A stretch of DNA of 64,000 bases, from NCBI GenBank assembly GCA_963978905.1, contig OZ022261.1, forward strand, positions 25,727,686 through 25,791,685, given 5' to 3'. This stretch comes from Trichostrongylus colubriformis (taxonomy: Eukaryota; Nematoda; Chromadorea; Rhabditida; Trichostrongylidae). The notes beneath the pieces were generated by a model that saw only the letters and a list, made by a program, of their open reading frames with translations, did no database searches and was not told the DNA's origin. Each line of letters begins with the position of its first letter. The stretch's first letter is position 1. Both the position numbers and the translations under genes were made by a program. This document shows, one piece after another, positions 11,763 through 23,649 of the stretch.

Positions 11763-14251
11763 TCTGTGTGACTGTCAGTAAGTGAGAGTGAGAGGCTGCG
11801 GCGGCTTGAAGGTTCCCGGTTACACCACGGGGAGGGCTCCGAGGCTATTTTAGCTGTGATTCTGAACAACTTTACAACACAGACTCCGCCCTCTTGCGAC
11901 GGACGCCTACGGTCGACCTAGCTTGCACGAGATCATCGGATCCGTGATTCGACCCATCACTGCCATTCGGGATACCCCACTGCTCTCCTCACTCGTTCTC
12001 ACACATCCTCTGACTGACGAAATCGTTATTGCAGTAGCTTTCATCAGAACTTTTCTTTTCCAAAACTTTTTCGCTGACTTTGGTTGTATTAGCAGTCTTT
12101 GCCTGCCCCTTCTGCTCCATGTTCTTTGATTTTCCCGGAAGTCTTTGTGTCTTGGAGAGCACTTACCCGCATCATCTCTTTGTGACTTTTTCATCGTGCA
12201 CATTTTTTCTTGCATTAAAATAAGTGAGTTCAGGAAAAGCAAATTTTTTTGGCTGGCTTCGACACGTTCATTCAGAACTACGAGAGCAACGGAGACTACG
12301 ACTCTGATGCACCTTAGGGGGGTGTATTTGATAATGAATCCTTAAGTAATATAACATTTTATGGAACTGGAGGTTCTGAGAGTTGATCGCGTGTTGATGC
12401 GGGACTCATTGTAATATTAAATCTCAGCTCGACCACGGCCCTCCTCAATGCATACTTTGGCATTGTCGGCTACGGGGTGGTCCAGCGTTCACTGCTCTTG
12501 AGAGTAGTGCAACTCGTTACATTATTTTATTCTTCTTGACTTCAGTGATGCATTTCTCTCTGGCTTTCCAACTAATATTTGTTACATAATGTGATGCCAT
12601 GTAGTACATGATGGTGCATGATACTAAGTAGTATATGATACTGCAATGTAATACCGGCCTGCCGTCGTTTTCTGTTGCTTCAGTGTCACGGGGAATCGGC
12701 CTTGTGGCATCGACGAATTCTAAAACAGGCATTTTTGAACGATTCCAGAGAGGCTAGTTCCTGTGAATAGAGCAACGGCAGAACCAGGCAACCCTCGCAC
12801 CTTGCTTCAATTATTACCCCTGAATAGATGTCCACTAGAGATTTTCTGAGTTTTTAACTACCTAAGTAAGCGCCGAGTAGAAGATTTTGTCCTAAGGTTA
12901 CCTAAGATAATTTTTTTCGAATTTCGTCGCACGTATCAATTAGTGCTTAACGCTGCCTTCAATTTATATGACGGTCTGTGGTCGGAGCTGCAAAGAAAGT
13001 GCGTTTAAAGTCAAAGGTAGCAGCAGTGTGAAGTTGAAGGCTGAGTAAGGAGCCAGAGCTGGGACAGCCACTTGTGCCACAATGTAAAAACACCCCCTTA
13101 CACAAGGGAATTGTGTCACCTAACCTAGAGTTCCTTCCCCTTGGGTCTAGGCAAGAACATACGCCAAACTGTTGTACCCCCTCCCGTCAGCTCCATGTCT
13201 CCAGTCAGTAAACCTGCCACCATCCTAATACACTTCACCTCTATCTAATAAATGAAACCACACTATTTTGACATTATTAGCCAGCCTTGCAAGCTTGGAA
13301 GCCTACCATTTAAACTCTTTTTTGAAATCCGAAGTCTACCAATTGAAGACTCCTTCAATGAATCCACTAGTATTTTATAGAGTTCGAGGCAAAAATAAAT
13401 AGAGGCGTATTACGCACAATTTTCGCTTTTCTCGTTTATGCTCTCCATAGGTTCTGTGTTGGTAGCACTGGCTCAAGGTTCCTCGGGAGCTGACCCTTTT
13501 TCTATAAAATCGCCTATTTTCGAATACTTCAAATAGGACATCTTAGGTCGTGTAGTAACTAGTGACACAGATTTTTTGGAGGAACGGAAATACCACTAAA
13601 CATCCTATACTTTTCTTCTCCACCGGAGGTTGGCTGAGCTCGGACCCTACCGCTTTCGTGCACCTCTCAGTTTAACTGAGAGGCAAAATTGTGCACTTCG
13701 CATATTCCTGAAATGTGACCATGCTTGTGGTTGTTATCTCCCATCACCTTCTTCTCAGAATGATGCAGTGCGTCAGAAATATCACGAAGGGTGGTCCTTG
13801 TTTTTGTAGCTCTGGATAAGCTGGAGAACTTTTGTCGAGATCATCATTCAACGAATCAGCCAGCACGTTCTTTTTGTCACTACCCTCCCCCACTTTCCTT
13901 TGCTTTTGTCATTTCCACACGCCAGTGGATTCGTATGTTTGCGGATTCCGGTTATCTTAGCGGGGGCAAAAATTGGAGGGTGTTACAGCGTACGCTCGCT
14001 TGCTCGCACGGCCACCCTCATCGCTGAGCTCAAGCCCTTTACTCATTGTTCAGTTCGGGGTATACACGCTTAGATCATCGAAGTCAATTATTCAATTCCT
14101 CTTTATTACTCTCTCTCAGTCAAGGTTATTTGTCATTTGCTGGTCTCGCTCCGCCTTGCACAGTTCATACGTTCCTATGCATCGTGCTTCTGTCAATATA
14201 CTTTAGTAATAACTCGTTACATGTGTGACAGCTCTAAATATGACTTTTCAG
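11763..14251. promoter_or_regulatory. Shared divergent promoter interval of the two myosin light chain genes
   Basis: About 2.5 kb separate the two ATG-containing first exons, which point away from each other, so both promoters must lie here. C. elegans mlc-1 and mlc-2 are also divergent with a spacer of similar length, which supports a conserved muscle control region. I see no clear TATA box or named muscle element that I can assign safely. The minus-strand reading frame 12120-11989 (43 codons, starts MEQKGQAKTANTTK) has no recognisable homology and is not called. A short perfect stem (CTCTCAGTTTAACTGAGAG) lies near 13,660. The rest is AT-rich and unremarkable. Confidence 0.6.
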
Positions 14252-14285
14252 GTATCTCACTTGGTAGCGAACCAAACTATCCACA
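14243..14285 (+). promoter_or_regulatory. Splice or trans-splice acceptor and 5' leader of plus-strand mlc
   Basis: The sequence ACTTTTCAG ends at 14251, followed by a 34-nt leader and the ATG at 14286. In nematodes such an acceptor just before the start is either a spliced-leader (SL1) addition site or the end of a 5' UTR intron. No 5' UTR exon was identified upstream, so trans-splicing is the simpler reading, by inference. Confidence 0.5.
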
Positions 14286-15264
14286 ATGGTAAGTGACTTC
14301 TCACTTTTTGATTGCATCCATTTCTGAACGGAGTCTGATATAAAGTATGATTCAGTCGAAGGCCGCCAAGAAGAAGTCCAGCAAGAAGAGATCCGGATCT
14401 GAGGCCGCTCAGTTCGATCAGAAGACCATCAATGAATTCAAGGAGGCCTTCGGTATCATGGATCAGAACAAGGACGGTATCATCGATAAGGTTGGCGCCT
14501 AAACACAATTTCGGGAACACATCGTCGGTATAGCATTTCACAATGCGACATGCGGCGCGTTGCGTGTGCGCAAGAGGTGCCGTGCGTAGTTGGGTCTTGA
14601 GGCGACTGCCGCATCCTGCGCCTTATTTCACTTCCTTTAGCTAAATATTGTTTGAACGATGCACATCTGGGTTCCAGTGGGGGCTTCTGGCTACTGAAAG
14701 CGTGACATCTAGAGATTGAGAATTCAGGGTGATCTCAAGGATCTCTACGCCATGATGGGGCAAATCGCTTCCGACAAGCAGATTGAGGACATGATCAAGG
14801 AGGCCCCCGGACCAATCAACTTCACTGTTTTCCTTACCTTGTTCGGGGAGCGGTTGACAGGTAAAAGTTTGATACACCTCTGAGTTTTTTTCGGATTCAA
14901 TTTTGTAAGTGAAAGCGCGTGGATGTGTTCAGGAACTGACCCCGAGGCGACGATCATTGGAGCCTTCAACATGTTCGACAAGAAGGACTGTGGAAAGCTG
15001 AAAGAGGAAGAGTTGTTAAAGATTCTTCAAAATAGACGAGGAGAGCCGTTAGATGAAGAAGAAATTAAGGCCATGTACAAGGTAAGCTTTTCAAGAATTT
15101 CGTTTCCTGTTGGCAACGGATGATTTCAAATTTTCGAAGAGTGGAACATGTTTAAATGATCGTTCATTCAGGGTAAGCCACCAATTGAAAATGGCGAAGT
15201 TGACTACAAGGCATTTGCGCATCTCATCACCACCGGAGCTCAAGATGAACTAACTGCTGCATAA
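14286..15264 (+). CDS. mlc-1/mlc-2: Myosin regulatory light chain, plus-strand copy
   Basis: Second regulatory light chain gene. Exons: 14286-14288 (ATG), 14356-14490, 14728-14860, 14933-15081 and 15172-15264 (TAA), 513 nt and 170 aa. The first 46 residues are identical to those of the minus-strand copy, including the Ser-rich basic head and the EF-hand loop [10 protein letters not shown]. Later parts diverge: [19 protein letters not shown] replaces AFAMFDKKDSGKLKEEDLI, and the end is DELTAA rather than DELASV. The donor after exon 2 is GTTGGC, weaker than the other donors, but the frame, the phase and the match to the sister gene fix the junction. AATAAA motifs at 15403-15408 and 15461-15466 are plausible poly(A) signals. 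The gene is expected to act in muscle thick filaments. Confidence 0.96.
14545..14630. repeat. Family A repeat inside mlc (plus) intron
   Basis: Inverse orientation: GCGGCGCGTTGCGTGTGCGC, TAGTTGGGTCTTGAGGCGAC and CTGCGCCTTATTTCA. It occupies the intron equivalent to the one holding the 11,275-11,345 copy. The flanking intron sequences do not align, so independent insertion is possible. Confidence 0.5.
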
Positions 15265-17643
15265 ATTTCTACTCAACAATTTTTTTCTTGGCCGATCGAT
15301 AACAAAACAATGCTGAAATCACTAAAAGCCTCTTTCCTAACAATCAAGCATCATCTCGAGATAGCAGACGATTCGCATTACGACCAACTCGCCATGTTGC
15401 ATAATAAAGCTGATTTCATTGTTGACAAAGACAAAGTGTGTATAGTGAAAGATGCTTGAAAATAAAAAATCGATTAGGATATATTGTACATGATACGGTT
15501 GATTAAAACACTTCTGTGTTGCTCCGTATGAGCAAAGATTCACTGCTTAGCTTAGTAAGGAACAAAGACCATGAAGACCCTTCTGTATTCTGCTGAATGT
15601 GGCTTGCTCAAGCGTTTGAATGCGCCATGTACTCCTCCTTCCTTCCATGTCTTGATTTTTCCATTACAGTTCGTAACCACATGGATCAGTAAAGTGCTGC
15701 AATACACATTTGCGCCTGACAAAACATACCTATTGTTCATCATACGCTCCCATGGTCACATAGCTGGTGGCACATGTCACTCAGTAGCTAGCAACGTTTG
15801 CATGCCACTATCCAAATGAACTATTCAAGTGTTTATAGTTTTGTACTTTCCTGGTCGCGACCGTCCTAAAACGTACCTAAACATGCGTGTCGCAAGTGGT
15901 CGGAAAAGATGCTATACTTTTTAAAATAAAGTTGACAAGCGAAAATCTCGCAGAAGCAAATCTCCAAGTTGGGGAGAGTTCTTGTGGTAAGTATACCTGG
16001 CTGGCGCACACTACTGTGCGAGTAATACCGGGCGTCAGTGGGTCGATCGGAATTGATTTTTTTTCTGCAAACTTTTCTCACAAACTGTAACACGCTCCCT
16101 CATTGCGGGCAATTCTCCACTCATTCTGAGTGTACTTAAGATAGCCTAAACATTGGTTATTTCTACAGATTTTTGCCAGGCCTCAGGGCTGCGTTATGAC
16201 CTAGTGAGTTTTTGAGTTTTTGTTTTAAGGGCCGCCCACTCAAGGTGCGCTCCGCCCACTATGCCCAGGCCTCTTTCATTACTTGCAAAAACTCATCGCT
16301 GACCTTAATCAGTCTTTTCTCCACGTTTGGGTTATAATGGTCAATTAGCAATTCCCGAAAACAGAGCAATTCAGTGCACTCTCCGCCCTCCGTGTGCGGA
16401 GCGTAACTTGGTCTACATATGTGTGCTCCTTACTTCTTATCCCATACCCTAGCCATGGCAAACCGGTCCCCATCATCACAGGACGTTTTTCATGTCACGT
16501 TCAAGCTCCGCCCATCACCACAAGTGCTCCGTCCACTGTGTCCCCACCTCCTCCATGACTTTCAGAAGCTCATCCCTAACCTTAAAAGCAGTGATAGGGG
16601 AAATTCGGACGAAAAGTGGAAGAAGCAGAGACTATAAAAGTCAAAGTGCTTATTATTAGGACAGTGAAGAAAAAATTAATGGAAATGGCCAAAGACCCAA
16701 GAGTGAGCTCATTGTGCTTCTTGGATAGAGTTCAAAATATGAGAGAACAAAAGCAACAGGCGGAAATATGACAGAACGATTTTGAAATCCAAGGAAAGAG
16801 AAAAGAACGAAAAGGAACACTCAAAAAACGACGCGTCCTTATCTAAGGCTCATTCAGTTGTTATCTATGGAGTTCACCACCACCAACAAGATAGATGGAT
16901 CAGAAGACGTTTATGGTTGGTGGGAGCCATTCACCTACAAAGACATTCAAATTTCAGAAAGATGAAGTTGAAAGTGAAACAGCGATGTGATGAAAAATTC
17001 ACATGAGGCGGTTTTTCTTTGACCTTGAAAAGACTTTTTTCATTTATTGGATTTTTTGAGTATGATGAAATGGTATCTTGAAAGGCTCATTTAGCAGTCT
17101 CCGAATTTCTTCGGAGAAGATCCGTTTATCAAACCGCCTATTCAGGTGCTAAACTCAGCTGATCAAGAGTGATTTTTGATCGTATTCTTTACGAGCTTGA
17201 ACATCAAAAACATAGTAGCTGCAAAATCGAATGATCTATCTATTGATATTGGGTCACGCATAGCGGTAATTTCAAAAGTCACTGCCCCACGCCAACGGAT
17301 TATGCACTCATTTAGTTTATCTTTTGAATGTGTTCTAAAATTTTTTGTGCCCTCCAGTTCTTCTCTTATTTTGCTCTTTGTTTTCACTGTATAGTTCTTC
17401 TTTACTCGTTTTTTTTAGTAGACTTTGTCTCTGGATGAGCCGCCACATATTAAGGTTCTGATGCATACTCCCCCAGTAACTTCATGAACTGGGCAGTTAC
17501 ATATTAAACATCATCGGATGCCCTTTGTGAAATTGTGAAGTTGCGCCAACTTTAGCCCTGGAAGGTCGTACCGACAGCTTTACCTAACAGATGACAGGAC
17601 ACCTTGTGGATGTAGGGAGAGCATTGTTCGATTAACTGTATTG
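15265..17643. other. Intergenic; one partial repeat, no gene seen
   Basis: Beyond the mlc poly(A) signals there is no recognisable coding exon. From about 15,985 to 16,640 lies a partial copy of the family C repeat (TGGCTGGCGCACACTACTG..., GATCGGAATTG, CCCAGGCCTCTTTCAT, AACTCATC.CTAACCTTAA), the same family found at 41.3-42.2 and 54.8-56.2 kb. The remainder is AT-rich and unassigned. Confidence 0.5.
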
Positions 17644-17645
17644 TA

Positions 17646-18512
17646 TTGGTTGAGTCGATATGAATCGGACAAAGTGACAAAGTTTTATCTTCATCGTAAA
17701 ACTTTTTAATGACACTCACTTGTTATATGCTCCATCTTCGTCGATGACCTTCTGTTACCGGTTAGGCACATCGTGGATGCCCTTGCTCCTGAAGACCGGG
17801 GGCTGGGCCTCAGAGAAGTTCTCGAGTACCTTCTTGACGTCGTCGCGAGTTTTGAAGTCTTGACCGTCCAGATGGCATTGCAGGTGGGAGAAAAGGTGGA
17901 AATCTAAAGGGGCCAGGCCTGGTGAGTACGTTGGGTGTGGAAGCATGGAGCAACTCTACTAGAGCAGCTCGGCCTTGGTCAATCTTGCAATGTGTGGTCT
18001 CGCGTTGTCGTGCTAGAAGTATACATGTGACCGCCGTTGCGAATTCTGAACATGCCTTTGACTCTCGTAACTGACGAATGTAGACGTCGGCGGATTGTAC
18101 CTTCATCGAGCAGCTCCCAGTTTTCTACGTTGTGTACGCTCCACCAAATGCGATCTTCGTCTTCGATGAAATAGTCGCCCGACGCAAACTTCGAATGCCA
18201 CAAGTACACTGTACTTTTAGGGGGCATGCTCCTTGTAAATTTCCATTTAGTCGTCCTCCGATATCCGCGGGTTCCTGGCCAGAGAGCGATAGAAAGAGTA
18301 TGACGTTGCGGATGTGGTCTTTGGACGGCTTCAAATTTTGCGGCATGGTGGCGGAATGAAGCTAGTTTGAGGTGTTTCTGACTGTATTTTGAGGAGCTTT
18401 TGATACTCATTCCAACGGTACCTCGCGCATCCATTTTCGTTAATACGTTGCTGAGTTATGATCTCTGGATGTCATCACTACCATTTGTCCGAGTCATATC
18501 GACTCAACCTAA
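17646..18512 (-). mobile_element. Internally deleted mariner element
   Basis: TA-flanked (17644-17645 and 18513-18514). The ends TTGGTTGAGTCGATATGAAT and, inverted, TTAGGTTGAGTCGATATGAC are ~27 bp imperfect inverted repeats. On the minus strand the N-terminal part reads YLWHSKFASGDYFIEDEDR (mariner helix-turn-helix linker). The C-terminal part reads LPHPTYSPGLAPLDFHLFSH, then DFKTRDDVKKVLENF and KGIHDVPNR. The middle third, with the first two catalytic Asp residues, is missing, leaving 867 bp of the usual ~1.3 kb. It is non-functional. Confidence 0.85.
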
Positions 18513-18514
18513 TA

Positions 18515-20857
18515 GTTGCTGATAGTGCAGTTGTGCCTTTGCAGGCAGATCCAACTGTCGACTACCTAGAGCCATATCACAGCGCAACTAGCTTTTGCCT
18601 TGTTGAACCTCATATCATTTCGAGCTTATCAAATCACAGGATGTCTCTTTATTGTCGAAGATTCGCCATGGAACCAAGGGCATGTGTCGTTTGAACACGA
18701 TTGCGCAGCGCGACACGCGGCACGATTCGTGCAACCTAGCCAGGCCGTATGTAATTGGTTCTTAGCGATGACCCAATTTATTTTATACAAACGATATGGA
18801 ATCGACTTGGGACCAATCACATACAGCGCACCTAGCCCGCACGCATGGCGCCGAATGCCGCACGTCGCAGTGTAAAATTCTGTCCTAAAGTTAAGCACTT
18901 ATAAGTAAGTAGCCAGAAGACCTTTTAGTGTATTGACAATGCAGCAATGATTATGGGTCAATCCACAGCACCGAAGCACCTTTCCTCAAGTCCAGCCCAA
19001 ATCTTGTTAGGCCGCGGTCATACTTTGCGCAGCTGCATTAGTTGACGCCGGTGCCGGCGTCAACTAAAGCAGCTGCGCAAAGTATGACCGCGGCCTTACA
19101 TGCATTCTACTTTATGTATACCAAGCTATCAGCGAACAGTTGTGTGATAAGTCCCCAGCTTCTGAATTCTAAGTAAACGTGTGCGGGAAGAGTGCTTGAA
19201 AGCTTCAGACCCGGAAACGGGGTTGACGGCAGCTTAATGAGTCGAGATCGTGAGAGACGTCAATGAGTTGAGACTAATTGTCTATTGAAATATCCGCAGG
19301 ATGCGGTCATACCGGAAGTTCGTCATTTTGCATAAACTGCTAAAGCTACTATTGCCAATAGTTCTTTACTTAACGTATGTTACTGAACAGCCATAGTGGA
19401 TGGTTTACGGAGTACCCTGTAGGGTCACTTATGCACAAAGCCATCATGGAGACGTGCTGGTACACGAAGCAGTACGCCAAATTCGGCTTCTAGGGAAACT
19501 GTTATGGTGATTTTTGAAGTTTCGACCATTTTTACACGTACAATGATGGCATGTGTTCATTTCGAGCGTTCAGTTAGTTCAACGTCGAACAAAATCATTA
19601 TTGAGATGCTTCTTTAGACTCACCCATTTCTACTAGGTATAATATGCCGGTATTAATCGTGCTGTACTGCTTGGGGTTCAATAATACCGTCATCTCCACT
19701 CATTTTCGCGATTCTTGCTGTGGTTAATCAGAAGTTCAACTGCTAAACCGGAACCTACCGAGGCAAGTTTCTTACACGAAGCTTTGAAGAGGAGTGTCAG
19801 GATGCCCGAATAAGGCCACCGCGCGCCGAGTGCCTTCCTGCCTTGCTGCGTCCGATAAGATGGAAGAAGAGGATCAACCAGACTTCATGAAATACTGGAG
19901 GGTATCTCTCACCCCATGTGAGAGTGGTCCAAGATTTGGGACCGCCATATAGAAATGGATCTTTAGTTCGAGACTTTGACTTGGAAAAAAAATCAAGCAG
20001 CAATGTGTAGGTTTCAAGAATACCCTTATTCGGCGGTGGACTCCCTTTTTCCAGGCATATAACTTTTTGTGGCAGACAACGTGAGTGATGGTAAGGAAAG
20101 ACAAGATAGCATTCGCTTATCAAAGGATTGTTTTGATCAATATGAAAATAAACAAAGCAAGGAAACCAGTTGATGGGTTTTAGGAAAATCCGGTGGGAAA
20201 CGAACAACTGTCCCTGTCGCATGTCTTAGGGTAGGATCAGAACATTGAGTCGATCTTATTTTGAAGCAAACTTCTAAGAAATTTTCACTCATTTCATACA
20301 CTCCATACCAATACATCTGTTTCAGTGTAGGTGCACATAAACTCAACTGACGACATATTGCGGTTGGAGTGTGCATTTCAACTTCGCAACGCAGGTATTT
20401 TCAGAAGTAAGATTCAGCTCTGAAAAAGAGATTGGGGATGTGTAGTGAAGGACGCTGCAAAAAATTAAAATTGAAATGTTGTTCTTTTTGATTTTTAACC
20501 TGTACAGATTCGATTTTCATGGAGGTGATTCTGACTGTCAGCATTCTGAGCTCCTGTGTGTGGTGACGAGTGATGACATAGTCTTTGTCTTACATTTATA
20601 AATGTCTGTTGCCTTCCTTTACTATAGGCGGGGAGGTTCACCAGCTTTTCATTTTGCAACCTTTAGGTGAAAAGACCTTTGTTTAAAAGACCTTTGTTTG
20701 AACAGAATACCAGTCATTATGGCAAATCCCAGTTTATCCACAACCAAAAGGTAATATGGTTTGCGATGATAGTGGCATAATAGAAGTAATTTAGGTATAT
20801 TTATTTAATCTGTGTGACCCGTGAGAGAAAGGAGCATGTTTCCAAAATTTCTTCTCC
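18515..20857. other. Intergenic; repeats only
   Basis: A family A copy lies at 18,790-18,880 (CATACAGCGCACCTAGCCCG, CACGCATGGCGCC) and a Harbinger-type MITE at 19,010-19,095. The minus strand 20,222-19,797 is open for 141 codons but has no recognisable motif. No gene is called. Confidence 0.5.
19010..19095. mobile_element. PIF/Harbinger-type (Tourist-like) MITE
   Basis: An 86 bp near-perfect palindrome begins GGCCGCGGTCATACTTTGCG and ends with its complement. It is flanked by TTA on both sides (19007-19009 and 19096-19098), the 3-bp target duplication expected for PIF/Harbinger transposons. The centre holds TTGACGCCGGTGCCGGCGTC. A related copy is at 49,520-49,687 and a one-sided copy starts at 29,854. 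Confidence 0.75.
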
Positions 20858-22197
20858 TTACGAGGAAGGTCTTCCAACTCATGACGCGCTTTTTGAAAGC
20901 TGTTTTTTGCATGTATGGGGATACGTACAAGAATCATATAACTGATGTTCATTTTTGCTGTGCGGCCCTACAAATGCCAAAAACGGGGATGGTTCGATCC
21001 CCACTGAGGACAAATTTTTGCAAAATTTGGATTTTCAGTTTTTGGACTCGTAAACATTCGAATATGAAGAATAAGTGCAGTAATCACATTTAGAACTCCG
21101 AACTGCCCCCTATTGCCAGTTTTCAGCAAGTTTAACAGTTCAATTTTTTAGCTTTTCGGCGCTCATAGCACACGAACGAGCTGTTTTCGCGCGAAACGGA
21201 TTCAATATTCGTGTTCAGGAGGTCGAACTACCCCTGGGGGTAAGTTTCCAGCACAATTGAGATTTTGACCCAAATTCGAAAATTTGAGCTGGGCATTGGT
21301 ATACTATCGACTGCACATTCGATGAAGGAGACGGCGATACCACTTGTTAGGAATTTCTCTCTATTTCTCTTGCTTGGTGCTTGATAGCTGAAATTATAGC
21401 GATAGGCATCCATGTGTGCATATTCCATTGATTTTCATCGGTTTTGTGAGTTACTCACTTCTACAAGTAGAAAGCGCACCATGTACCCATGACCAAACAT
21501 CTTTTTCGAAGTTAGGGTCAAAATTTGGAATTGGCTAGAAATGTGTCTCCAAGAGTAGTTTGACTCCCTGAACACGAATATGACACTCATTTTGTGCAAA
21601 ATCGCGAATTCCGAGCGCTATGGGCCTTTGTGTCCAAAGAGGTCACATCACCAAATTCACTGACAATTCGTAAATAGAGTCATTTTGGCATGCTGTCAAC
21701 GAAAATCGTAGTCATTTGGCATAAACAGACATATTTGAAGACGAAAAAGTGAATGCAAAAATAATGCAAAGTTTTGGCAGAGCCGGGAACCGAACCACCA
21801 ACCCAGCATATCATCCGTTTAAGAGTCCATCGCCGTATCTAGTAGGCCATCAAGTCGTTGCAGCAGCCACAGATCGGGGAGCCCTTATGAGACTGCTACG
21901 CACTTTTAGTACATGGTGGAGATTAGATTTCATTTTTTCCCGTATTTGACTTTATTTTGAATGTGAAATAGAAGAACACCTTCAGATCTGCACATGATCA
22001 AAGTTGCAAGGAAGATGCGTTACTATAAATGGGTTAAAATCGCCTTTTTTGAACAAAATTTTCTTTACTCCTTTTTTGGCATTTGTAGGGCCGCGCAGCA
22101 AAAATGGAAGTCAGTTATGTGTTTCATGTAGATACCCCCATATGATGGGAAAAACCGTTACCCGAAAGCGCGTCATGACCTGAATGACCTCCCTTGT
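20858..22197. mobile_element. Non-autonomous element with ~130 bp inverted termini
   Basis: The left arm (about 20,858-20,990) and right arm (about 22,068-22,197) are imperfect inverted copies. Shared blocks are CATGACGCGCTTT, TATGGGG.TA, CATATAACTGATGTTCATTT and TTTTTGCTG.GCGGCCCTAC with AAATGCCAAAAA. The interior is about 1.1 kb with no transposase. It holds a tRNA-like B-box stretch near 21,000 (GGTTCGATCCCC) and another near 21,785-21,850 on the minus strand. Superfamily unknown. Confidence 0.65.
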
Positions 22198-23560
22198 TAG
22201 CATTATTCCCGCGCTGTCGCAGAGTCCACTGCTCATGTCACACTTCGCCACTTGTTCCTATCCAAGGCATCCCCTGTCGTGGCCTTCACTTCGGCGACGT
22301 TACATCTGATGGCGTTCGGCCACCCCTTCTTTGGGGCTCCGCATGGTCGCCTACTTTACGCTTCGAGTTCTAGAGCCTTTCTTATGGGGTGGTCCTCTGG
22401 TTTTCTCAGCACGTGTCCATATCACAACAGCGCTGCTCTCTCAACTTTAGCTGGACAGGAGCCGTCTGTATGATCGCTCTTACGTCCTCGTCCCTGACCC
22501 AGTACAGTCGTGTCTAGCTGCATGCCCATCTCAACATCCTCATTTCAGCTGCATGCAGCTGCCTTCCATGTATCTTTGCTGTGAGCCAGCATTTGCTCCC
22601 TCCTGCATTTCGGGCTTCAACACCGTTTAGCACACCATGCCCCTGAGCGTCCTTCCGCACCGTCAATCGCACAGGATTCTAGTGGACTCCCCTCATTTTA
22701 TCCATGCCCTGTTGTCAGGCCTTCACGGCCTGATCCGCCGTACCTTCAACCGCTAGGTCGCCCGAGGTATCAGAAGTCTTCCACCCTTCCGATGGTTTCC
22801 CTTGGCAATTCACTATTGGTTCTGGGCACTCTTCCGAAATTATGAGCTTGGCCTTCTGGACGTTGATAGTGTGCACTTCTTCTAGAAGTCCTTACCCACT
22901 GACCCCTCCTTGGTAATGTCATGTGCGTACAGAATGGTTTTCAGTGTTCCCTACATCAGGTCTTTCACGATCACATCCAGAACGAAGAGAAAGAGGAACG
23001 AGGTAAGGTCCAATCCTTGGTGTACTCCCACAGCAACATGAACTTTATTTGACAACCCGTGCGGAGCGCGTAGAGCTGCCTTAGTCCATCGTACATGTTC
23101 CTTGTGAGGCGACCAGACGTTCCGGCACATGGAGTTCTCGCAAGGTGCTTCAGCGAACTGGTCTGGCTTGCGGTCGAAGACCTTCTCGAAGTCGAGGAAT
23201 GCCAGGTAGCATGATGGCCGCTTCTCTCGATACTTCTTCATCATCTGCCTGACGATGAAGATGGTGTCGGTTGTGAATGACACCGACATGAACCCGAGCT
23301 ACTCCTGGAAGATATTGATGGGTTGTGTAGAATCGATAAGTCTTTCGTACAGCTTCATGTTGTACGCTGTGAACTTGATCCCTCGGTGAGTGGGGGTTCC
23401 AATGCATCAGCCTTACGCGTAAAGTGGGGGACGATAGTGCTAGTATTCCACCCATCTGATTTACGTCCTTCAGTGGCTACGGTGTTGAGGAATCGAGTGA
23501 GCCACTTTGTACGTATCCTTCTAGCGTCTTCCATGCATCTAAGGAAACACACAATATGCA
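22190..23560 (-). pseudogene. RTE-type retrotransposon relic, reverse transcriptase to C-terminus
   Basis: Minus-strand reading gives WLTRFLNTVATEGRKSDGWN, then FTTDTIFIVRQMMKKYREKR, CYLAFLDFEKVFDRK (RT motif A) and APHGLSNKVHVAVGVHQGLD followed by LTSFLFLFVLDVIVKDL. After the RT core come WLTAKIHGRQLHAAEMRMLR and the tail of the RTE ORF. The catalytic motif-C region is not intact, and there are several stops and frame changes. Together with 40-620 it shows RTE retrotransposons were active in this lineage; the two pieces are not contiguous. Confidence 0.85.
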
Positions 23561-23649
23561 GTCATTGGCAACATTGAATTGGTGAAAGGGACAGTCGGCC
23601 TCGGTCGTGCAGTGCAAGATTAATAGCTGATTGTAGAAAGGACGAGCCT

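Noticed and set aside
11989..12120. Small minus-strand frame MEQKGQAKTANTTK... preceded by a possible exon ending in GTAAGT
   Set aside because: It lies in the divergent mlc promoter interval with no homology, and the supposed neighbouring exon does not join in a supported way. It may be a 5' non-coding part of the mlc transcript.
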